Of a stretch of DNA of 64,000 nucleotides, positions 9,371-17,508 are shown one piece after another; the first letter of the stretch is position 1, and each line of letters opens with the position of its first letter. The DNA is from an uncultured Desulfovibrio sp. GTDB lineage: Bacteria > Desulfobacterota > Desulfovibrionia > Desulfovibrionales > Desulfovibrionaceae. The stretch lies in the NCBI RefSeq assembly GCF_944324525.1, contig NZ_CALUWS010000007.1:1-64000 (forward strand). Reading direction: 5' to 3'. The notes below the pieces were generated by a model, which worked only from the letters and a program-made list of their open reading frames with translations, had not been told where the DNA came from and did not search any database. Position numbers and translations under genes: made by a program.

Positions 9371-9518
9371 TAAAGCATTTTGCCTTTGAAAAAGGCAAAA
9401 TACGAGGCGGCGGCACAGCGCCGCCCGGCTGAAAGTGAGCGAAAAAAACGCGTTTTTTCCGCGAAACGCCAGGCCGGATGGGTTGAGATGCAAAGCAGTT
9501 CAAACTGAAAATGCTCTA
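9371..9518 (-). repeat. four-palindrome MITE-like repeat, full-length copy R2
   Basis: Bounded by TA on both sides with terminal inverted repeats (AAGCATTTTGCC at one end, AAAATGCTCT at the other). Contains in order: the GCATTTTGCC palindrome, a GC-rich palindrome (GGCGGC-GGCACAGC-GCCGCC), an A/T-rich palindrome centred on ACGCGT, and an imperfect GTTTGAAACGC palindrome. Confidence 0.9.
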
Positions 9519-9902
9519 TGGGCCGGGGCTGCCTTCCCGGCAGCCTGAACGCAAACAAGACGGCAAAACGACGCCCGGCAGGGGAGCAAAGGCTTCCGTG
9601 CCGGGCGTACCTCTTTCTCGTGGGGTAGGGCTGGGTCGGGGCAGGCGCGTTCAGGCGATGTGTCGGGCGTTCCGCCTTCTTGCCGCAGTGCTGCTGAGAG
9701 GTGCTGCCTTCACCGTTCGTGCCGTGTTGCGTCTGAGGGCAGTGCGCATCCTCCCTTGTCTGCGGTCCCGCCGCCTTCTCGCGTAGGCGGTCTTGCCGGG
9801 CGTCATGGCCGGCCGTGTGCGGGGGAGTGCGCTGTCCGGCCTTTGCCCGGCCGTACCCGGAAAAGATGACGCTCCCGACAGCGGAACGCCCCGGATCTCG
9901 TT
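9519..9902. other. gene-free stretch with one strong hairpin
   Basis: No supported coding region. At 9571-9608 there is a perfect ten-base stem ACGCCCGGCA/TGCCGGGCGT with a purine-rich loop. It is followed by ACCTCTTTC rather than a clean T-run, so it may be a weak terminator or a structured RNA. The remaining sequence shows nothing I can name. Confidence 0.5.
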
Positions 9903-10535
9903 CTAACGCGGCAGTCCATCGCCGGGAGCGCCGTTAGGGGCCTGTGTCGGTTCGGGGGCTGGCTTGGGCGCATCTTCCCGCGGCACGTCGAAAGAGAAGG
10001 TCTCGTACCAGTAGAGGTGGGCGCGCTCATTGCGCCAGCTCTTGGAGGGGATCCCGGCCTTGAGGCAGAGGTTCTCCAGGTACATCTGTTTGTTCCAGCC
10101 CTGCTCGATGGGCACTTCCGGCAGAAAGACGCCGCTGCTGCCGTCCAGTTCCAGCAGGAGGCCGTGCCGTCCCAGTTCGATCTGGTCGATGGAGGGGCAG
10201 GGGCTGAGCGGGCCCAGAACGGAAATATGGATATCCAGCCGCTCAAATTCTTCCGGCCGCAGGGGCGGGAAGCGCAAGTCCTCGAATGCGGCGGCGCGTG
10301 CCATGCGCCAGACATTGCGGAAAAGCGGTTCATGCCCGATCATGGTGCCGATACAGCCGCGCAGATGGCCCCTGATCTTGAGCGTCACAAAGGAACCCAG
10401 CGATTTGGACAGCGTGCTTTTGGCCAGTTTGGGCGGCAGGGCCGGGGCCTGCTTGGCCGTTTCTCCGGCAAGCTGCGTCTTGATGGCAAGCTGTGCGCAC
10501 ATCCCCAGGAGTTTCTTTTCCACTTCCGTCAGCAT
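9903..10535 (-). CDS. AMMECR1-domain protein
   Basis: The 210-residue protein has the family signature LRGCIGTM (about residues 50-60, after SLGSFVTLKIRGH), then ARAAAFEDLRFPPL and LDIHISVLGPL, which define the AMMECR1 fold. The human homologue's molecular function is unknown and bacterial members are uncharacterised; some occur next to MEMO or radical-SAM genes, neither of which is here. ATG 10535 is preferred because AAGGAGGGAACG immediately precedes it; an upstream ATG would add 28 residues of unrelated sequence. The C-terminus ends in a proline-rich tail. It lies downstream of the dsr operon on the same strand, but the dsr terminator at 10787-10817 separates them. Confidence 0.85.
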   Translation of the reverse strand: MLTEVEKKLLGMCAQLAIKTQLAGETAKQAPALPPKLAKSTLSKSLGSFVTLKIRGHLRGCIGTMIGHEPLFRNVWRMARAAAFEDLRFPPLRPEEFERLDIHISVLGPLSPCPSIDQIELGRHGLLLELDGSSGVFLPEVPIEQGWNKQMYLENLCLKAGIPSKSWRNERAHLYWYETFSFDVPREDAPKPAPEPTQAPNGAPGDGLPR

Positions 10536-10786
10536 CGTTCCCTCCTTGCGCGCGTGGCGCGCGAAAGCGTTTTCTTTGAACAGGGGAGCCGCTGCGGCGG
10601 ACGTGAAAGAGATGTTCACGCCCTGCAGGCGGATGAGTGACTTTTTGCGCCGCGGCTGCCATCTGCGGGGAGCCCGTCTTTCAGACTGGCAGAGCCGGGG
10701 CAGGCCTCGGAAAAGACGAGAACGCTCCGCGAGAAGACACGGCGTCGCGGCAACCTCATGCGGTCAAAAAAAGCGTTCGTGCCCCA
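10536..10786. other. intergenic region upstream of the AMMECR1 gene
   Basis: Together with the dsr terminator and dsrD 3' flank, about 340 bp without a gene. It should hold the AMMECR1 promoter, but I see no convincing -35/-10 pair and no repeat-family copy. Confidence 0.4.
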
Positions 10787-10817
10787 AAAGAAGAAATGCC
10801 ACAACTTGCGTTGCGGC
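10787..10817 (-). terminator. terminator of the dsrABD operon
   Basis: On the minus strand GCCGCAAC-GCAA-GTTGTGGC is followed by TTTCTTCTTTT. It lies 60 bp after the dsrD stop. A second small palindrome (GCATTGC/GCAATGC) sits between dsrD and it. Confidence 0.7.
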
Positions 10818-10876
10818 AATTCTTGTAAGAGGCCGAGAGGTCCGCGGCATTGCAGGCAATGCGCGCAGGCGGCCGA

Positions 10877-11110
10877 CTAGTCTTCGCCTTCGGCGTGGGA
10901 CTGCTTGCCGGCGCCCTTGAGACCGTACATGGTGGTGGAACCGGAGGACCAGAATTCCAGCACTTCTTCATTGACCAGCTGGGTGAGCAGCTTTTTCACT
11001 TCGCGGGGACCCTTGTCGGGGAAGAGATCCGTGAAGTCCTTGAAGTAGAACTTGGACTTGGCGGCGGACTTGCCCTTGAGGAAGTCGATGATAACGTCTT
11101 TGTCAGCCAT
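10877..11110 (-). CDS. dsrD: dissimilatory sulfite reductase-associated protein DsrD
   Basis: The 77-residue cytoplasmic protein has the winged-helix DsrD sequence pattern (DFLKGKSAAKSKFYFKDF, then EVKKLLTQLVNEEVLEFWSSG). DsrD is found with DsrAB in most sulfate reducers and has been reported to act as an activator of sulfite reduction by DsrAB. The gene is the third of the operon, 57 bp after dsrB, with AGGAGACTGAA before the ATG. Length and position match the family. Confidence 0.96.
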   Translation of the reverse strand: MADKDVIIDFLKGKSAAKSKFYFKDFTDLFPDKGPREVKKLLTQLVNEEVLEFWSSGSTTMYGLKGAGKQSHAEGED

Positions 11111-11167
11111 TTCAGTCTCCTGTCCCGGCGGCGCGTTATGCGCCGCCGGGGTTGAATCAAACCTGGA

Positions 11168-12313
11168 CTAGAACTTGAACTGGGTGCTCTGGCGCCAGGT
11201 GTAGTAGGCGGGATCGCGGAAGTCGTCGATGAGGTGATGGGTGAACTTCAGGCCGGTGAGCTTGAAGAAGGATTCCCAACCGATGCGGTTGGCCCAGTCG
11301 CCCAGACGCTCGTACTTGTTGGCGTTGGCCGCGTACACGTCAAGGATGTGCTTGACGGTCTTGGTGAGGGTGGGCCAGCGCGGCGGTTCGTTGGGGATGT
11401 AGCCCACGACCACCTTGGAGAACTTGGGCATGGTGATGCGGTTGGACACCTTGCCGCCGACCATGATGGCGATGCCGTCGCCTTCGCCATCGGAGATGGG
11501 CAGGGCGGGGCACATGGTGTAGCAGTTACCGCAGTACATGCAGCGATCCTGCTTGATGGCCACGGAGTTCACCTTCTCGCCGTTGTATTCCACCTTGGTG
11601 GGACGCACGGCGGCGGTGGGGCAGGCGGCCACGGCCAGCGGGATTTCGCACAGCTTGTCGGCCCACTGATGGTCGATCATCGGAGGCTTGCGGTGGATGC
11701 CCACAAGGCCGATGTCGGAGCAGTGCACGGCGCCGCACATGTTGATGCAGCAGGCCAGAGCGATGCGCACAGGGGCGGGCAGGCGCATGTTCTTGAACTC
11801 TTCGAACACGGTGTCCATCACGCATTTCACCGGGCCGGAGGCGTCGGTGGCGGGGGTGTGGCAGTGCACCCAGCCCTGGGTGTGGACCATGTTGCTCACG
11901 CCGGCGCCGGTGCCGCCCACAGGGAACTTGTAGGAGCCGCCGGCGAACTTGCGGGAGTTCAGGTCGTCGCGCAGAGCTTTCATGGTAGCTTCGTCTTCCA
12001 CCATGAACTCGATGTTGTTACGCGTGGTCCAGCGCACATAGCCGCCGCAGTACTTGTCGGCGATGTCGCAGATCTCGCGGATGTTGGTGATGGACATGGT
12101 GCGGGTGCCGCCCACGCGGACGGTGTACACCTTGTCGCCGCTCTCGGCCACGTGCAGCAGAACGCCGGGCTCGAGGATCTCGTGATAGAGCCACTTGCCG
12201 AAGTTCTTCTTGATGACCGGCGGGAAGTATTCGTCATACTTGTGGGGGCCGATGTCGGTGATACGGCCTTCCATCGGTTTTTCGGGATTGTACCCGGAAG
12301 AAATAAAAGCCAT
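11168..12313 (-). CDS. dsrB: dissimilatory sulfite reductase beta subunit
   Basis: Beta subunit of the alpha2-beta2 enzyme that carries out the reduction of sulfite with DsrC as partner. In the 381-residue protein the siroheme/[4Fe-4S] ligand region is [15 protein letters not shown] (about residues 185-200). A ferredoxin domain follows with [15 protein letters not shown] and an upstream CPTAAV. It ends in the usual WRQSTQFKF. The gene starts 18 bp after dsrA and is clearly co-transcribed. Its siroheme needs uroporphyrinogen III and precorrin-2, which the CobA-HemD protein at 62-64 kb helps make. Confidence 0.99.
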   Translation of the reverse strand: MAFISSGYNPEKPMEGRITDIGPHKYDEYFPPVIKKNFGKWLYHEILEPGVLLHVAESGDKVYTVRVGGTRTMSITNIREICDIADKYCGGYVRWTTRNNIEFMVEDEATMKALRDDLNSRKFAGGSYKFPVGGTGAGVSNMVHTQGWVHCHTPATDASGPVKCVMDTVFEEFKNMRLPAPVRIALACCINMCGAVHCSDIGLVGIHRKPPMIDHQWADKLCEIPLAVAACPTAAVRPTKVEYNGEKVNSVAIKQDRCMYCGNCYTMCPALPISDGEGDGIAIMVGGKVSNRITMPKFSKVVVGYIPNEPPRWPTLTKTVKHILDVYAANANKYERLGDWANRIGWESFFKLTGLKFTHHLIDDFRDPAYYTWRQSTQFKF

Positions 12314-12331
12314 GTTCTTCTCCCCCTTAAA

Positions 12332-13645
12332 CTAGCGTTGATGACGGTTGCGGTAAGCAGCGAGGTCGCGGTCCCAGCCGCCGGGCACTTCTTCTTCCTT
12401 GAAGAAGATGTACGGGTTGGAGCGGGGCTCGCGCACATGGTAGGCGGCGGCTTCGGTGTCGGTCACTTCCAGCAGCTTCTGGAAGGACAGACGCTTCATG
12501 GTTTCGCCCACGCGTTCGCGGTTCTTGCCTTCTTCCATCCACCAGTCCCAAATCTTTTCGATGACTTCCTTGACGTCGTCATAGGGGGCTTCACAGGAGA
12601 TGAAGGGCACGAGCAGCGAACCCATCTGGGCGCCGTCCACCACGGGGGCCTTGGCGCCCACGAGGATGCTGGCGCCGCGTTCGTCGCCGATGTGCAGGGC
12701 GCGGGGCATGGTGTTGATGCAGTGCATGCAGCGCACGCAGTCGGCGGTCTTGATGGAGAGCTTGGAGCCATCCCAGCTCATGCACTTGGAGGGGCAGAGG
12801 TCGATGACTTCCTTCTGGATGTCGAACTTGCCCCAGTCACGACCGGAGTGAGCGCCGGCGTTGGGCTTGAACTCGCCGCCCACATAGGCCTTCACGGCGT
12901 CCTGGTCGATCTTGATGTCGTCCTTCCAGGTACCCACCACAGCGAAGTCGGAACGGGCCATGGCGCAGACGCAGCCGTTGGGGCAGCCGTCGAATTTGAA
13001 CTTGAACTTGTAGGGGAAGGCGGGACGGTGCAGTTCGTCCTGGTAGTCCATGGTGAGCTGGTAGCACATGTCCTGCGTATTGTAGCAGGCGTATTCGCAG
13101 CGGGACTGACCGAGACAGGCTTCGGGGGTACGCAGGTTGGAGCCGGAACCGCCGAGGTCCACGCTCATCTTGTGGGTCAGTTCGTGGAAGATTTCTTCCA
13201 GCTGCGGGGTCTGGGTGCCGAGCAGCACGATGTCGCCGGTGGAACCGTGCATGTTGGTCAGACCGGAACCGCGCAGATCCCAGATGTCGCACAGGTCACG
13301 CAGGAATTTGCTGTGGTAGTACTTGGCCGCGGGCTGGGCCACACGCACCGTGTGGAAGTGGGCCACGCCGGGGAACTTTTCGGGCTGGTCGCAGTAACGG
13401 CCGATGACGCCGCCGCCGTAACCGAACACGCCCACGATGCCGCCGTGCTTCCAGTGGGTTTCCTTTTCTTCGTAGGAGAGCTCAAGGACGCCGAGCAGAT
13501 CTTCGGGGCAGTCGACCGGGATCTGATAGTCGAGGCCCTTCGGATTGGCGGCGCGGTTGGCCGCTTCCTGTTTGATGTCGGACACGAAGCTCGGCCAGGG
13601 GCCGCTTTCCAGCTGGTCCAACAGGGGGGTTGCATGTTTCGCCAT
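12332..13645 (-). CDS. dsrA: dissimilatory sulfite reductase alpha subunit
   Basis: Catalytic alpha subunit of sulfite reductase. The 437-residue protein begins MAKHATPLLDQLESGPWPSF as in known Desulfovibrio DsrA. It carries CLGQSRCEYAC and CPNGC for siroheme-Fe-S binding (about residues 175-235) and a ferredoxin domain with CPSKCM and CVRCMHC (about 285-310). ATG 13645 is chosen over 13651 because GGAGG lies seven bases before it and only one base before the other. It is first in the operon; a promoter at 13878-13906 implies a leader of roughly 225 nt. Confidence 0.99.
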   Translation of the reverse strand: MAKHATPLLDQLESGPWPSFVSDIKQEAANRAANPKGLDYQIPVDCPEDLLGVLELSYEEKETHWKHGGIVGVFGYGGGVIGRYCDQPEKFPGVAHFHTVRVAQPAAKYYHSKFLRDLCDIWDLRGSGLTNMHGSTGDIVLLGTQTPQLEEIFHELTHKMSVDLGGSGSNLRTPEACLGQSRCEYACYNTQDMCYQLTMDYQDELHRPAFPYKFKFKFDGCPNGCVCAMARSDFAVVGTWKDDIKIDQDAVKAYVGGEFKPNAGAHSGRDWGKFDIQKEVIDLCPSKCMSWDGSKLSIKTADCVRCMHCINTMPRALHIGDERGASILVGAKAPVVDGAQMGSLLVPFISCEAPYDDVKEVIEKIWDWWMEEGKNRERVGETMKRLSFQKLLEVTDTEAAAYHVREPRSNPYIFFKEEEVPGGWDRDLAAYRNRHQR

Positions 13646-13832
13646 TGCCATACCTCCACGTGGTTTTTGTGTATCACGGCGTTGCGTGATGTGCCTTCAT
13701 GCGTGTGCGGAACCTGTGCTCCAAAATGGCCGCGGCAGGCCCGCAGGCGCCGATTGCCATCTTTTTCACGCAGAAGCTGCCCCAGGGGAATTTTCATGTT
13801 TCCCCCTTCCGCCGTCTGTGCCGGGGAAAAGA

Positions 13833-13856
13833 GAATGCCGTTTGCGGGCGGCATTC
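13833..13856 (-). promoter_or_regulatory. leader hairpin upstream of dsrA
   Basis: Perfect eight-base inverted repeat GAATGCCG/CGGCATTC with an eight-base loop, about 190 bp before the dsrA start and inside the inferred 5' leader. On the minus strand it is followed by TCTTTTCC, so it could act as a weak attenuator or protein-binding site. Confidence 0.5.
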
Positions 13857-13877
13857 AGGGCAACTCTTTCTCTGCGG

Positions 13878-13906
13878 CCTATAACGTATTTTTTCGAGGA
13901 ACACAA
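13878..13906 (-). promoter_or_regulatory. probable sigma-70-type promoter of dsrABD
   Basis: Minus-strand TTGTGT, 17-bp A-rich spacer, TATAGG. It lies in the 406-bp region between dsrA and the divergent gene at 14052. Confidence 0.5.
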
Positions 13907-13964
13907 CTGCTGACGCCGTACGACTTTTTTTTCACAAAATTTTCAGGCCCGGCAGGGGCCGCAC

Positions 13965-13994
13965 TTGGCAAGCTCCGTCCTTTGAGGCTATACA
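13965..13994 (+). promoter_or_regulatory. probable promoter of the 14052-15867 operon
   Basis: TTGGCA, 18-bp spacer, TATACA, 57 bp before the ATG at 14052. Confidence 0.5.
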
Positions 13995-14051
13995 AGGCCT
14001 GTCGCAACAGCCCTGCGGGCAAACGCCCCAGGCCAAGCAGAGGAACAACGC

Positions 14052-14321
14052 ATGAAGGATACTCTGGGCCTCTACTACCATCCGCAGGCCGGCAATCCCG
14101 GCGTGCGCGTCTATGTGCGGCGCGAGCCGGACGGCAGCGTGGCCTTCCGCCTCTGGCGGCAGGACCTGCCCGAAGCGTGGGAGCGGCATGGCTGGGTGCC
14201 CTATGCCGTCCTGGAAAGCGCGGCCCGTCTTTACCGCGAGGAGCGCAATCCCGAAGCCGATCCGCTCCGTCTCTATGACATCAAGGTTGCCGAGGCGCTC
14301 CTGCAAGAGGACGGCCGGTGA
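14052..14321 (+). CDS. conserved-looking hypothetical protein (89 aa)
   Basis: I do not recognise a family. The small soluble protein has a beta-rich first half (LGLYYHPQAGNPGVRVYVRR) and a helical second half. It has no cysteines, signal peptide or membrane segment. Its TGA overlaps the next start by four bases, and that gene overlaps rlpA the same way, so the three are translationally coupled. The ATG is preceded by AGAGGAACAACGC. Confidence 0.75.
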   Translation: MKDTLGLYYHPQAGNPGVRVYVRREPDGSVAFRLWRQDLPEAWERHGWVPYAVLESAARLYREERNPEADPLRLYDIKVAEALLQEDGR

Positions 14322-15160
14322 GCGAGCGCTGGCTGCTGGCCCGCCGGGCCTACTTTGTCCGTGATCTCGTGCGGGACTTCTGCACGGTCTATCTCGGCGT
14401 GGAGGAACAGAACCGGCTCTTTACGCGCGACGGGCTCGTTTCCTACGCGGCCCTGCGCGACCTGCTGGGCGAGGTCAACCGCAAGGGCGTTTTCTGGCGT
14501 CTCAAGGATACGGCCCATCATCTGTTCCGGCAGACGGCGGAACATCCCTCCGATGACGCCATCCTGCTCTGGCAATATGCGGGCAGCGCCGCGCCCGATG
14601 GCGTGACCGTGCAGACGCCGGTGGAGGCTCTGCTCGACTGGTGCATCGGCTATGCCTTCCATGAGTGCGCCAAGCTGCGCGAGGACGCCTTCCAGCGGCA
14701 GCACTATTCCAGCCGCCTGGCGCAGCTGGCCCGGACGCCCTCCGTGACGGATGACCTGTATGATCCCCTGCGCGAGCTGGCCGCTCAGACCAATGAAAGC
14801 TCCGCCCGCGAGCTCCACCGTATCCTCTATGTGCTGCGGCACGGTCTCTTCCTGCTCACGCGCTATCTGGAAGAGCAGGGCGGCAACCGGCATCTGGCCC
14901 GCTGGCTTGCCGTGGAGGAAGAGATTGCCCGCCGGGCCTTTGGCGAGTTGTATGCCGTCCTGCTGCAGGCCCTGTACGGAGACCGGCCCCACCGTCTCTT
15001 CCGTCTGGCGGCGGAGAACCTGCTGGATGCGGGACGGCCGCTGCAGGCCCGGCAATTGCTGCTGAACGCCCAGTCGCAACACCGGCTGGACGAGGAGGGC
15101 ATCTCTCTCCTGCATACCCTTGATGCGGCGGGGGACCACCTGGAGCGTGCGGCGTCATGA
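14318..15160 (+). CDS. hypothetical helical protein (280 aa)
   Basis: No family recognised. The protein is almost entirely alpha-helical, rich in Leu, Arg and Glu, with several paired helices that look TPR-like or all-alpha (for example LLEVNRKG, LVYVLRHGLFLLTRYLEEQ-like segments and a C-terminal LLDAGRPLQARQLLLNAQSQH). No signal peptide or catalytic motif is seen. The four-base ATGA overlaps on both sides tie its expression to the small gene before it and to rlpA after it. A link to cell-envelope growth through RlpA is inference from the operon only. Confidence 0.75.
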   Translation: MSERWLLARRAYFVRDLVRDFCTVYLGVEEQNRLFTRDGLVSYAALRDLLGEVNRKGVFWRLKDTAHHLFRQTAEHPSDDAILLWQYAGSAAPDGVTVQTPVEALLDWCIGYAFHECAKLREDAFQRQHYSSRLAQLARTPSVTDDLYDPLRELAAQTNESSARELHRILYVLRHGLFLLTRYLEEQGGNRHLARWLAVEEEIARRAFGELYAVLLQALYGDRPHRLFRLAAENLLDAGRPLQARQLLLNAQSQHRLDEEGISLLHTLDAAGDHLERAAS

Positions 15161-15867
15161 GGCGTATCCTGCACGGCCTCGGCCTTTTTCTTGCCGTTCT
15201 CTGCATCTGTCAGCTCTGCGCCTGCGGTTCCTCCTCCTGGCGCAAGGGCGGCGTGCCGGGCTCCAAGCCTTATACGGTACGCGGCAAGACCTACTATCCC
15301 CTCAAGTCCGCCCACGGTTTCGTGGAAGAGGGCGTGGCCTCCTGGTACGGGCCCGGCTTCCACGGCAAGACCACGGCCAGCGGCGAACGTTTCAATCAGT
15401 ACGCCCTGACGGCGGCCCACAAGATCCTGCCGCTGGACACCAAGGTACGCGTCACCAATCTCGCCAACGGGCGTTCCCTCATCGTCCGCATCAATGACCG
15501 CGGCCCCTTCGTGGACGACCGCGTCATCGACCTCTCCAAGGCCTGCGCCCAGCGGCTGGGCGTCATCGGCAAGGGCACGGCCCGCGTCCGCATCCAGAGC
15601 CTGAGCGGCATCCCCCAGATCAAGGAGGATGGCGACATGGTGGGGGATTACTATGTGCAGGTGGGGGCCTTCGGCGTCAAGGACAACGCCCAGGGGCTCA
15701 TCAGCAAGCTGACTTCGGCGGGCTACACGGGGCGCCTCATCTTCGGCAGCAACAACCTGTGGAACGTGCAGGTGGGGCCGTGGCCGGATACCGCCAAGGC
15801 CAAGGCGATGCAGGAACTGCTCAAGCGGCTCTATCCGCATGCCTTCGTAGTCGGGGGCGGCAACTAG
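15157..15867 (+). CDS. rlpA: RlpA-family septal ring lipoprotein with SPOR domain
   Basis: The 236-residue outer-membrane lipoprotein has a signal peptide ending at a lipobox (LCAC, Cys 23). A double-psi beta-barrel RlpA domain follows: GVASWYGPGFHGKTTASGE, then VRVTNLANGRSLIVRINDRGPF with the conserved NDRGP and Asp, about residues 55-145. A C-terminal SPOR domain (DYYVQVGAFGVKDNA, about 163-233) binds denuded peptidoglycan at division sites. In Pseudomonas, RlpA is a lytic transglycosylase acting on denuded glycan. It is the last gene of a coupled three-gene operon. Confidence 0.93.
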   Translation: MRRILHGLGLFLAVLCICQLCACGSSSWRKGGVPGSKPYTVRGKTYYPLKSAHGFVEEGVASWYGPGFHGKTTASGERFNQYALTAAHKILPLDTKVRVTNLANGRSLIVRINDRGPFVDDRVIDLSKACAQRLGVIGKGTARVRIQSLSGIPQIKEDGDMVGDYYVQVGAFGVKDNAQGLISKLTSAGYTGRLIFGSNNLWNVQVGPWPDTAKAKAMQELLKRLYPHAFVVGGGN

Positions 15868-15891
15868 GGGCTGTTGACTCTATTCGCTGTC

Positions 15892-15980
15892 TGTTTGGGG
15901 GGAAGGTGCCCCCAAACAAGTAGCACATAGTAAAGCGTCAAACGTCAAGATGCGCCGCTCCTTTTCAGGGGAGCGGCGCA
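15892..15980. terminator. two hairpins between convergent rlpA and MFS genes
   Basis: First hairpin: TGTTTGGGGG/CCCCCAAACA at 15892-15918. Second: TGCGCCGCTCC paired with GGAGCGGCGCA at 15951-15980. Neither has a long T-run, but their position between two convergent genes fits bidirectional termination. Confidence 0.55.
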
Positions 15981-16050
15981 TCGTCGTTGTGGCGTATCTT
16001 TGGGCGACGGCTGGCGGGAATCCGGCGGCCGTTCTGTTTAGAGGGAGCGT

Positions 16051-17271
16051 CTACAAAGAGACCCGCCGTCCGTGCAGGAAGTAATAGACGGCCAGCGCGC
16101 CCAGCACCACGACCGCCAGACTCTGGTACATGCCGCCGTAGCCTACGGCCGGCACCATGAAGCCGAAAAGATAGGGCCCCAGACCGATGCCCAGATCGAA
16201 GAAGATGTAGAAGGTGGTGGTGGCCTGCGCGAAACGCGAGCGCGAGACCAGCGACAGGGAGACCGCCTGCCCCGCGGACTGGAAGTTGCCGAAGCCCGCC
16301 CCCAGCACCAGCCCGGCCAGCAGGAGGACGGCGCTGTGCTGCGCATGGGCCAGCAGGGTCAGGGAAAGCGCCGTGAGCAGCAGGGCCGGATAGAAGATGA
16401 CGTTCTCCCCGCGCAGGTCGAACAGGCGGCCCGACAGGGGGCGGGTGAGCAGGGCGACCAGCGCATAGAGCAGGAAGAAAAAGCTTGCCGCGCCGGTCAG
16501 GTCGCGTTCGGCGGCGTAGGACGTCATGAAGGCCTGTATGCAGCCGTAGCTCAGGCAGGTGATGAGCGCCACCAGCGAAAAGCGCACCACACGCGGGTCG
16601 ATGTAGCTGTACAGGGCGAGGAAGGGACGGCGGCGGTGGCGCATCTCCGGCAGGCGGCCCATGACGAAAAAGATGGCGATGCAGGCAAGGCCGATGCCCA
16701 GACAGGTCTGGGCCAGGACGGCATAACTGGTGCGGGCGACGATCTGTATGCCCAGGAAGGGGCCCAGCGCCAGCGCGAGGGCCGTGCTCATGCTGAAGAG
16801 GCTGATGCCGAGGCCGTGATGCTCGTGCGGGACGACGTAGGCCACGATGGTCCCCGTGGCCGTGCCGATGATGCCCACCCCGATGCCCATGCACAGGCGC
16901 TGGACGAAGAGCAGCGCGAGACTGGGGACCCAGAAGAAGGCGGCGATGCTGGCCGAATAAAAGAGCAGGCCGCCCAGCAGGATGATGCGGCAGCCCAGCA
17001 GCGAGAGCAGGTTGCCGGTGGCGAAGCGCCCCACGAGGCAGCCGATGACCATGATCCCCGCCGTGAGCCCGGCAGTGCTCAGGCTGGCCCCGTAGGTCGT
17101 GCGGGCATAGCCGGTGCTGGTGACGAACATGAGGTAATACGCCGTCATCAGCAGAAGATTGATCAGGGAGACCACGGTAAAGTTGCGGCTGAAGATGGCG
17201 CGCAGCGCCTGGAGGCCTTGCTGCGGCGGGCAGTTTTTTTGACGTGCTTTCGGACGGCGTTGTGCGGGCAT
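16051..17271 (-). CDS. major facilitator superfamily transporter
   Basis: The 406-residue inner-membrane protein has about 12 predicted hydrophobic segments. The MFS inter-helix pattern is visible as GRFATGNLLSLLGCRIILLG after helix 2 and PLSGRLFDLRGENV in the second half. The substrate cannot be read from sequence; drug or small-metabolite efflux is the usual role when a MarR gene is divergent, as here. ATG 17271 has GAGGAAGCGAC before it, so it is preferred over the upstream in-frame ATG at 17319, which would cover the putative operator. Confidence 0.88.
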   Translation of the reverse strand: MPAQRRPKARQKNCPPQQGLQALRAIFSRNFTVVSLINLLLMTAYYLMFVTSTGYARTTYGASLSTAGLTAGIMVIGCLVGRFATGNLLSLLGCRIILLGGLLFYSASIAAFFWVPSLALLFVQRLCMGIGVGIIGTATGTIVAYVVPHEHHGLGISLFSMSTALALALGPFLGIQIVARTSYAVLAQTCLGIGLACIAIFFVMGRLPEMRHRRRPFLALYSYIDPRVVRFSLVALITCLSYGCIQAFMTSYAAERDLTGAASFFFLLYALVALLTRPLSGRLFDLRGENVIFYPALLLTALSLTLLAHAQHSAVLLLAGLVLGAGFGNFQSAGQAVSLSLVSRSRFAQATTTFYIFFDLGIGLGPYLFGFMVPAVGYGGMYQSLAVVVLGALAVYYFLHGRRVSL

Positions 17272-17303
17272 GTCGCTTCCTCGGGTGGATTGTTTCAAAA
17301 TGT

Positions 17304-17323
17304 ATTGTTGCGCGTGCAACGAT
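17304..17323. promoter_or_regulatory. candidate MarR operator
   Basis: ATTGTTGC-GCGT-GCAACGAT, an eight-base imperfect palindrome (one mismatch) in the 237-bp region between the divergent MFS and marR genes, 33 bp from the MFS start. Its TTG-centred arms resemble known MarR-family boxes. Confidence 0.55.
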
Positions 17324-17461
17324 TTACGTTGTCTTCACCGAGGTGTCAAGGTATTCTCCTCGCGTCGGGCGACGGCGGAGGGGCTTCGCGCCCGGGGACG
17401 CAGGCGGGTGCCATGCGGCAGGCAGGCCCGCAGGATGGCGGACAAGCTCTAAAAATCCGCA

Positions 17462-17482
17462 GGATGCCGTGTGCCGGCATCC
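17462..17482. promoter_or_regulatory. perfect inverted repeat before marR
   Basis: GGATGCCG-TGTGC-CGGCATCC, 14 bp before the marR ribosome-binding site. It could be a second operator or a leader hairpin controlling marR. Confidence 0.4.
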
Positions 17483-17508
17483 CGTGGGAAAGACGTTCGG
17501 GAGCAAAA

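Noticed and set aside
9511..9786. 91-codon open frame in the gap after the orphan gene
   Set aside because: Arg-rich random-looking protein starting inside a repeat copy, no ribosome-binding site.
11234..14278. 1014-codon open frame antisense to dsrABD
   Set aside because: A shadow of the dsr genes with no family features.
16072..17508. N-terminal extension of the MarR gene through the whole MFS gene
   Set aside because: The open frame is antisense to the transporter; the real start is GTG 17509 with a ribosome-binding site.
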